Shown here one piece after another: positions 59,161 to 64,000 of a DNA stretch of 64,000 nt. Location: NCBI RefSeq assembly GCF_009882945.1, contig NZ_WTUY01000023.1, positions 1-64,000 of the forward strand, in the 5' to 3' direction. Within the stretch, counting starts at the first letter, position 1; every line of letters begins with the position of its first letter. The translations under genes were made by a program, and so were the position numbers. The notes beneath the pieces were generated by a model, which was not told the DNA's origin, searched no databases, and was given only the letters and a program-made list of their open reading frames with translations. This DNA comes from Alcanivorax sp. DP30 (GTDB lineage Bacteria; Pseudomonadota; Gammaproteobacteria; Pseudomonadales; Alcanivoracaceae).

Positions 59161-61098
59161 TCACCTGTTCAGTCGCGTCTCAATCAGCTGATCGACTACG
59201 CTTGGGTCGGCGAGGGTTGAGGTGTCTCCCAGGCTGTCCAGTTCGTTGGCGGCAATCTTGCGAAGAATGCGGCGCATGATCTTGCCGGAACGGGTCTTGG
59301 GCAGGCCCGGGGCGAAGTGAATCAGGTCGGGTTTGGCGATGGGGCCAATTTCCTGGGTGACCATGTCACGCAGCTCCTTCACCAGTTCATCGCTACCTTC
59401 CTTGCCCGCCATGAGAGACACATAGGCGTAGATGCCCTGGCCCTTCACGTCGTGCTGGTAACCCACAACTGCCGCCTCGGAAATGCTCGGGTGCAGTACC
59501 AGGGCTGATTCAATTTCGGCGGTACCAAGACGATGGCCTGATACATTCAGCACGTCATCCACACGGCCAGTGATCCAGTAGTAGCCATCTTCATCACGTC
59601 GGGCGCCATCACCGGTGAAGTAGTAGCCCTTGTAGGCACTGAAGTAGGTATCGATCATGCGCTGGTGATCACCGTAGACGGTGCGGATCTGGCTGGGCCA
59701 GCTGGACTTGATCGCCAGGTTGCCTGAATTGGCGCCTTCCAGTTCATTGCCATCCGGGTCCATCAGTACTGGTTCGATGCCGAACATGGGCAGGGTGGCG
59801 GAGCCGGCTTTCAGGTCCACGGCGCCGGGCAGCGGAGCAATCATGATGGCGCCGGTTTCGGTCTGCCACCAGGTATCCACGATGGGGCAGCGAGAGTCGC
59901 CCACGATCTTGTAGTACCACTCCCAGGCTTCCGGGTTGATGGGTTCACCGACGGTGCCCAGCAGTTTGAGGGAGGCACGTGAGGTCTTTGTCACCGGATC
60001 GTTGCCCACGCCCATCAGGGCGCGGATGGCAGTGGGCGCAGTATAGAAGATGTTGACCTTGTGCTTGTCCACCACCTGCCAGCAGCGGGAGGCATCCGGA
60101 TAGGTGGGCACCCCTTCGAACATCAGGGTGGTTGCGCCGTTGGCCAGCGGGCCGTAGACAATATAGCTGTGTCCGGTGATCCAGCCCACGTCCGCCGTAC
60201 ACCAGTAGATGTCGCCTTCGTGATAATCGAACACATACTTGTGGGTGAGAGCGGCGCTGAGCAAGTAGCCGGCGCTGGTGTGGACCACGCCCTTGGGTTT
60301 GCCGGTGGAGCCGGAGGTGTAGAGGGTAAAGAGCGCATCTTCCGCGTCCACCCATTCCGGTTCGCAATCGCTGGCAGCGTTGGCCATGGCTTCGTGATAC
60401 CAGACATCGCGGTCGCTCTGCCAGGCTACATTGCCACCGGTGCGCTTCACGGTAATACAGGTATGAACGCCGTTGATGCCATCCATGGCCTTGTCGGCGT
60501 TGACCTTGAGGGGCACGGTCTTGCCGCCGCGGACACCTTCGTCGGCGGTGATCACGGCACAGGCGCCGGCATCATTGATGCGATCCTTGAGGGCTTCTGG
60601 CGAGAAGCCACCGAACACCACAGAATGAATGGCGCCAATGCGGGCGCAGGCCAGCATGGCGTAGGCGGCTTCCGGGATCATCGGCATATAGATGACAACA
60701 CGGTCGCCTTTTTCGACGCCACGATCCTTGAGTACATTACCGAACTTGCTGACTTCCTCGAACAACTGCTGGTAGCTGATGTGTTTGTCCTGATCCGGCT
60801 CGTCGCCTTCCCAGATGATGGCAGTCTGGTTGGCGCGCTCGGGCAGGTGGCGATCCACACAGTTGTAGCAGACGTTCAGCGTCGCACCCTTGAACCAGGC
60901 GGCACGGCCTTCGTTAAAGTCCCAGTCGCTGACGGTGTCCCACGGTGTTTTCCAGTCCAGAAACTCGTTGGCGCGATCCGCCCAGAAGGTATCCGGGTCG
61001 TTGATGGACTGCGCGTACAGGCGATCGTAGCGCTCGCGGTCCATCAGGGTTTGCGCCTTAAAAGCTTCGGGAACAGGGTGGACTATGGGCTTGGACAT
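59161..61098 (-). CDS. acs: Acetyl-coenzyme A synthetase
   Basis: Activates acetate to acetyl-CoA via acetyl-AMP, important for growth on acetate and alkane-derived acids. 645 residues from [13 protein letters not shown], with GGAGG before the ATG. The P-loop-like motif is [14 protein letters not shown], the A8 hinge is [20 protein letters not shown], and the acetylated Lys is in [15 protein letters not shown]. The open frame upstream is not family-like. Confidence 0.97.
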   Translation of the reverse strand: MSKPIVHPVPEAFKAQTLMDRERYDRLYAQSINDPDTFWADRANEFLDWKTPWDTVSDWDFNEGRAAWFKGATLNVCYNCVDRHLPERANQTAIIWEGDEPDQDKHISYQQLFEEVSKFGNVLKDRGVEKGDRVVIYMPMIPEAAYAMLACARIGAIHSVVFGGFSPEALKDRINDAGACAVITADEGVRGGKTVPLKVNADKAMDGINGVHTCITVKRTGGNVAWQSDRDVWYHEAMANAASDCEPEWVDAEDALFTLYTSGSTGKPKGVVHTSAGYLLSAALTHKYVFDYHEGDIYWCTADVGWITGHSYIVYGPLANGATTLMFEGVPTYPDASRCWQVVDKHKVNIFYTAPTAIRALMGVGNDPVTKTSRASLKLLGTVGEPINPEAWEWYYKIVGDSRCPIVDTWWQTETGAIMIAPLPGAVDLKAGSATLPMFGIEPVLMDPDGNELEGANSGNLAIKSSWPSQIRTVYGDHQRMIDTYFSAYKGYYFTGDGARRDEDGYYWITGRVDDVLNVSGHRLGTAEIESALVLHPSISEAAVVGYQHDVKGQGIYAYVSLMAGKEGSDELVKELRDMVTQEIGPIAKPDLIHFAPGLPKTRSGKIMRRILRKIAANELDSLGDTSTLADPSVVDQLIETRLNR

Positions 61099-61385
61099 CA
61101 AGGGCCTCCTTGGAATACTGCCTCTGGGTGCCAGGTTGGCGCCCGTTTTTCCTTCATTATTGTGAGTATCTCGTTCCTCGACTATTCCACCATGGTCGTA
61201 GGGCGCAGAGAGAACGAAACCGGTTGTCACAAGAGTAAACAAAGCGTTGAGTAATGGCCAAGGTCCATTGCGGAAAGCTGCACAAAACGGTGATTTTTTG
61301 GGCTTGTCGGGGAGAAAAAAAGCGGAGCCAAACGAATGCTGCCCAGCCGAGAGCGGCAAGGTGACCGTGAAACCAGACATAAAAA
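61099..61385. other. acs upstream region
   Basis: About 290 bp without a gene. It contains the acs promoter on the minus strand, which I could not place with confidence. No repeat element is seen. Confidence 0.4.
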
Positions 61386-61412
61386 AAACGCCGGCAAAAG
61401 CCGGCGTTTTAA
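61386..61412. terminator. Terminator downstream of panD
   Basis: Stem ACGCCGGC / GCCGGCGT with an AAAA loop, flanked by A8 on the left (T8 on the minus strand), so it ends panD transcription 27 bases after its stop. Confidence 0.88.
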
Positions 61413-61438
61413 GAAAATCCTTTCGAACGGATCTGGTA

Positions 61439-61819
61439 TCAGGCGACCTGAACCGGAATCGCGTTGCTGGTGCCTTTTACGGCATTGCCTTCATCCATGT
61501 AGATCAGGCTGGGCTTGAAGTTGACCAGTTCGGCGCTGGAGTAGCTGGCGTAGGCGCAAATGATCACACGGTGACCAGGTTGTGCCTTATGTGCAGCTGC
61601 ACCATTCACAGAAATGATCTTGGATCCGGCTTCGCCACGGATTGCGTAGGTTTCGAAACGCTCACCGTTGTCGATGTTGTATATCTGGATCTGTTCGTAC
61701 TCCAGGATACCCGCCATGTCCATCAGATCACCATCGATGGCGCAGGAGCCTTCATACTCGAGCTCCGCGTGGGTGACACGAGCCTGATGGAGTTTTGCTT
61801 TCAGCATGGTGCACTGCAT
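61439..61819 (-). CDS. panD: Aspartate 1-decarboxylase
   Basis: Decarboxylates aspartate to beta-alanine for pantothenate. A 126-residue proenzyme. Self-cleavage is between Gly24 and Ser25 in YEGSCAID, making the pyruvoyl group. It starts [21 protein letters not shown], and the four residues before MLKAK match the Pseudomonas start. It stands close to panC on the same strand. Confidence 0.97.
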   Translation of the reverse strand: MQCTMLKAKLHQARVTHAELEYEGSCAIDGDLMDMAGILEYEQIQIYNIDNGERFETYAIRGEAGSKIISVNGAAAHKAQPGHRVIICAYASYSSAELVNFKPSLIYMDEGNAVKGTSNAIPVQVA

Positions 61820-61907
61820 CTTGGTTACCTCTCACACTACCCGAAGCCTGCAATTACAGGACGTTAGAACCAAGCAGGCGCTTCAAGGGGCCCGAAGTAT
61901 GCACGAA

Positions 61908-62765
61908 TCACGGGTTGTCTACAACGGCCAGTGAGACATTGTCTATCAATCGTGTTTTGCCCAGTTTGGCGGCTACAGCAACCACCAGATCGGTGTCGTT
62001 TTTGGCCGCTGGCGCCAGGCTGCTGGCGTTGGCAATGGTCAGGTAATCCACCTGGAAGCCTGCGGTATTGAGCCGCTCTGTATAGCGTTGTTCCAGATTG
62101 CGGAAGTCCCGCGCTCCTTGCTCAATGTCGCTGCGCAGCTTTTGCAGGTTTGCGTAGATGAGCGGGGCAAGTTTGCGCTCACTCTCGTCAAGAAAGCCAT
62201 TTCGCGAGCTTTTTGCCAGCCCGTCGTCTTCACGGCTGGTGGGGGCGCCGACAATCTTTACCGGGAACAGTAACTCTTCACTCATTCGCCGCAGAATTGC
62301 CAGTTGTTGGAAGTCCTTCTCCCCAAATACGGCCACATCCGGCTGGACAATATTGAACAGCTTGGAGACCACCGTGGTCACGCCACGGAAATGCCCCTCT
62401 CGGTTGGCTCCACACAGGTAATCACCCAGACCCTCCACGTCTACCCAGGTCTGGTTCTGGCCAAGCGGGTAGATTTCCTCCACAGAGGGGGCAAACAACA
62501 GGGCTGCGCCCGCATCCACCAGCTGGGCGGCATCCGCGTCCAGGGTGCGGGGGTAGCGGTCGAAATCCTCATTGGGGCCGAACTGGGTTGGATTGACAAA
62601 GATGGACACGACCACCTTGTCGCAACGGGCCATGGCCTCGCGAACCAGACTGATATGGCCGCTGTGGAGATTGCCCATGGTGGGCACAAACCCCACGCTC
62701 AGGCCTTCGCGGTGCCAGCCGCGAACCACTTCGCGGACCTGGGAAACGGTATGGGCAGTTTGCAT
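61908..62765 (-). CDS. panC: Pantothenate synthetase
   Basis: Joins pantoate and beta-alanine with ATP. 285 residues from MQTAHTVSQVREVVRGW. HIGH-like motif GNLHSGHISLV, FVNPTQFGPNEDF, GLxDYLCGANREGHFRGVTTVV, and the KMSKS-like region SREDDGLAKSSRN. An upstream in-frame ATG at 62798 falls within the heptad element and is unlikely. Confidence 0.97.
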   Translation of the reverse strand: MQTAHTVSQVREVVRGWHREGLSVGFVPTMGNLHSGHISLVREAMARCDKVVVSIFVNPTQFGPNEDFDRYPRTLDADAAQLVDAGAALLFAPSVEEIYPLGQNQTWVDVEGLGDYLCGANREGHFRGVTTVVSKLFNIVQPDVAVFGEKDFQQLAILRRMSEELLFPVKIVGAPTSREDDGLAKSSRNGFLDESERKLAPLIYANLQKLRSDIEQGARDFRNLEQRYTERLNTAGFQVDYLTIANASSLAPAAKNDTDLVVAVAAKLGKTRLIDNVSLAVVDNP

Positions 62766-62784
62766 TGAAAACCTCGGTGAATAA

Positions 62785-62959
62785 GCGACAAGCTGCAAGC
62801 TTCAAGCTACAAGGCGCGGGTGAGGGCGGCGCCAACTGACAGGCGACATTGCCCGCGTTTCTTTGCCAGGAATAATTTACTGGCATTTGTGCGCGGCTCC
62901 AGACAATGAAGATTCCGTGTTCGGATCCGCGTTGTAGCTTGAGGCTTTTAGCTTGTTGC
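62785..62959. repeat. Inverted-repeat element with GCTNCAA heptad arms (panC-panB)
   Basis: Left arm 62785-62812: GCGACAA, GCTGCAA, GCTTCAA, GCTACAA. Right arm 62932-62959: TTGTAGC, TTGAGGC, TTTTAGC, TTGTTGC. The core of 119 bp contains TGCCAG/CTGGCA around an AT loop (near 62862-62885). It fills the panB-panC gap completely. Confidence 0.9.
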
Positions 62960-62964
62960 TGATT

Positions 62965-63753
62965 TTAGAAACAGTGCTCGTCCGCCGGGAAACTGACGTT
63001 CAGTACGGCTTCATGATACGCCTTGAAGGCGCTCTGGATATCGCTGGCGTCGGCCATGAAGTTTTTCACAAAGCGGGCAGGTTTGCCGGGGCTGATGCCG
63101 AGCATATCGTGCATGACCAGCACCTGGCCGTCGCATTCCGGGGCGGCGCCAATGCCGATGACCGGGATGCCTACCGCCTGGGTGATGCGGGTGCTCAGCT
63201 CGCGGGGCACGCATTCCAGCAACAGCACGGCGGCACCGGCCTGCTCAAGGGTTTGCGCGGCTTTCAGCATTTCACTGGCGCTGTCATCGTCTTTGCCCTG
63301 TACCCGGTAGCCGCCCAATGCGTTTACCGCCTGGGGGGTGAGGCCCATGTGGGCGCATACCGGGATACCGTTACGGTTGAGTAGTTCGATGCTTTCCGCC
63401 AGCCAGGCACTGCCTTCCAGTTTGACCATGTTGGCGCCGGCCTGCATCAGGGCGGTGGAGCTTTCCAGGGCGCGCTCCACGGTGGCCGCGCCCATGAACG
63501 GCACGTCGGCGATGACCAGGCTGCCTTTATTGCCGCGGGCCACGCATTCAGTGTGATAAGCCATCTGTTCGAGGGTCACCGGCACAGTGCTGGACTGACC
63601 CTGGATCACATTGCCCAGGGAGTCACCCACCAGTATGGCGTCCACGCCGGCTTCGGAAATCAGCTGGGCGAAACAGGCATCGTAGGCGGTGAGAACGGAG
63701 AATTTTTCACCGTCTTGCTTGCGCTTCTGCAGGGTGCGAATGGTCACGGACAT
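62965..63753 (-). CDS. panB: 3-methyl-2-oxobutanoate hydroxymethyltransferase
   Basis: Makes ketopantoate from 2-ketoisovalerate and methylene-tetrahydrofolate. 262 residues from [18 protein letters not shown]. Mg-binding Asp in [12 protein letters not shown], the ADVPFMG motif, and [17 protein letters not shown]. The in-frame upstream codons lie in the repeat element, so the start at 63753 is preferred. The pan genes run panB-panC-panD on the minus strand, interrupted by a heptad element. Confidence 0.97.
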   Translation of the reverse strand: MSVTIRTLQKRKQDGEKFSVLTAYDACFAQLISEAGVDAILVGDSLGNVIQGQSSTVPVTLEQMAYHTECVARGNKGSLVIADVPFMGAATVERALESSTALMQAGANMVKLEGSAWLAESIELLNRNGIPVCAHMGLTPQAVNALGGYRVQGKDDDSASEMLKAAQTLEQAGAAVLLLECVPRELSTRITQAVGIPVIGIGAAPECDGQVLVMHDMLGISPGKPARFVKNFMADASDIQSAFKAYHEAVLNVSFPADEHCF

Positions 63754-63783
63754 GGGAAACCTCCCAGGGAAATTCAGGGGCGA

Positions 63784-63934
63784 GCTACAAGCTGCAAGCT
63801 TCAAGCTACAACACGATCAAGGTTGTCAGGGTTTACTGCTTTTGTGGCCGCGCACAGGGTCTGGTCGCGGCGCCATGCCTGGCAGGGCAGTAAACGACTT
63901 CTTGCGTTGTAGCTTGAAGCTTGTAGCTTGCAGC
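63784..63934. repeat. Inverted-repeat element with GCTNCAA heptad arms (upstream of panB)
   Basis: Left arm 63784-63811: GCTACAA, GCTGCAA, GCTTCAA, GCTACAA. Right arm 63907-63934: TTGTAGC, TTGAAGC, TTGTAGC, TTGCAGC. The 95-bp core contains inner arms GTTTACTGC (about 63832) and GCAGTAAAC (about 63888). It shares its arms with the panC-panB element but not its core sequence. Confidence 0.92.
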
Positions 63935-63940
63935 TGGTTT

Positions 63941-64000
63941 TTAGCCGACTAGCGGCCGGGGGTTAAAATAGTGTCGCCCGGAGCGGATGTCCAGCAGCTC
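63941..64000 (-). CDS. C-terminal end of an unidentified gene
   Basis: The last 19 codons and stop of a minus-strand frame (ELLDIRSGRHYFNPRPLVG) run off the window edge. In related genomes folK or a nearby gene precedes panB, but the fragment is too short to name. The stop lies six bases beyond the repeat element. Confidence 0.45.
   Translation of the reverse strand, partial: ELLDIRSGRHYFNPRPLVG

Noticed and set aside
62785-63934. Insertion sequence carrying a transposase
   Set aside because: The cores are about 100 bp and encode nothing, so they cannot be autonomous insertion sequences.

Overview
The window looks like a core chromosomal segment of a marine gammaproteobacterium of the Alcanivorax/Oceanospirillales kind. 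This rests on the gene order fur-recN-(hrcA)-grpE-dnaK-dnaJ-dapB-carAB-greA-yhbY-rlmE-ftsH-folP-glmM-tpiA-secG-tRNA-Leu-tRNA-fMet-rimP-nusA-infB-rbfA-truB-rpsO-pnp, which matches Pseudomonas-type genomes. It is also supported by the long LeuA, a tmRNA tag one residue different from the Pseudomonas tag, and generally GC-rich coding sequence. The genus is an inference.

Layout. 1-8.5 kb: a 13-copy heptanucleotide array, an Lrp-type regulator, leuA, a class I glutamine amidotransferase, a three-part lipoprotein coupled to mtgA, and the ahpC-ahpF peroxide defence pair. 8.8-13.4 kb: a tightly overlapping four-gene light-response/DNA-repair operon with three different photolyase/cryptochrome paralogues and a small Cys-rich protein. 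13.5-16 kb: a secreted subtilisin with PKD and PPC-like domains, and a roadblock-like protein. 16.1-21.2 kb: an accessory, AT-richer island next to the 3' end of the tmRNA gene. It holds an EcoRII-like restriction-modification system with its Vsr repair nuclease, then a dUTPase/dCTP-deaminase-fold protein with a membrane anchor and coiled coil that overlaps tail-to-tail with a HAD phosphatase. 21.5-25.7 kb: ssrA and smpB (trans-translation), a sodium:neurotransmitter-type symporter where ratA is usually found, rnfH and bamE. 25.9-34.4 kb: fur, recN, an RDD protein, hrcA and the grpE-dnaK-dnaJ heat-shock genes, with two readable sigma-32 promoters. 34.5-48.7 kb: dapB, carAB with a leader attenuator, greA, rlmE, ftsH, folP, glmM, tpiA, secG. 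48.7-58.4 kb: tRNA-Leu and initiator tRNA, then the rimP-nusA-infB-rbfA-truB-rpsO-pnp translation/RNA operon. 58.5-64 kb: a low-GC lipoprotein gene, acs, and the pantothenate genes panD, panC, panB, ending in a truncated gene.

The most striking non-coding structure is a set of small intergenic elements scattered over the window. Their arms are short runs, usually four, of 7-bp units, repeated in inverted orientation around a 20-120 bp palindromic core. At least three unrelated heptad sequences (AGCTTGN-like, GTCNGAC-like, TTGATAA-like) share this architecture, and the perfect 13-copy array at the left edge has the same period. One such element supplies the stop codons and last residues of both leuA and its convergent neighbour. 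Pseudomonas-like REP palindromes form a further family.

The best candidate for an undescribed protein system is the dUTPase-fold membrane protein plus HAD hydrolase pair in the defence island.
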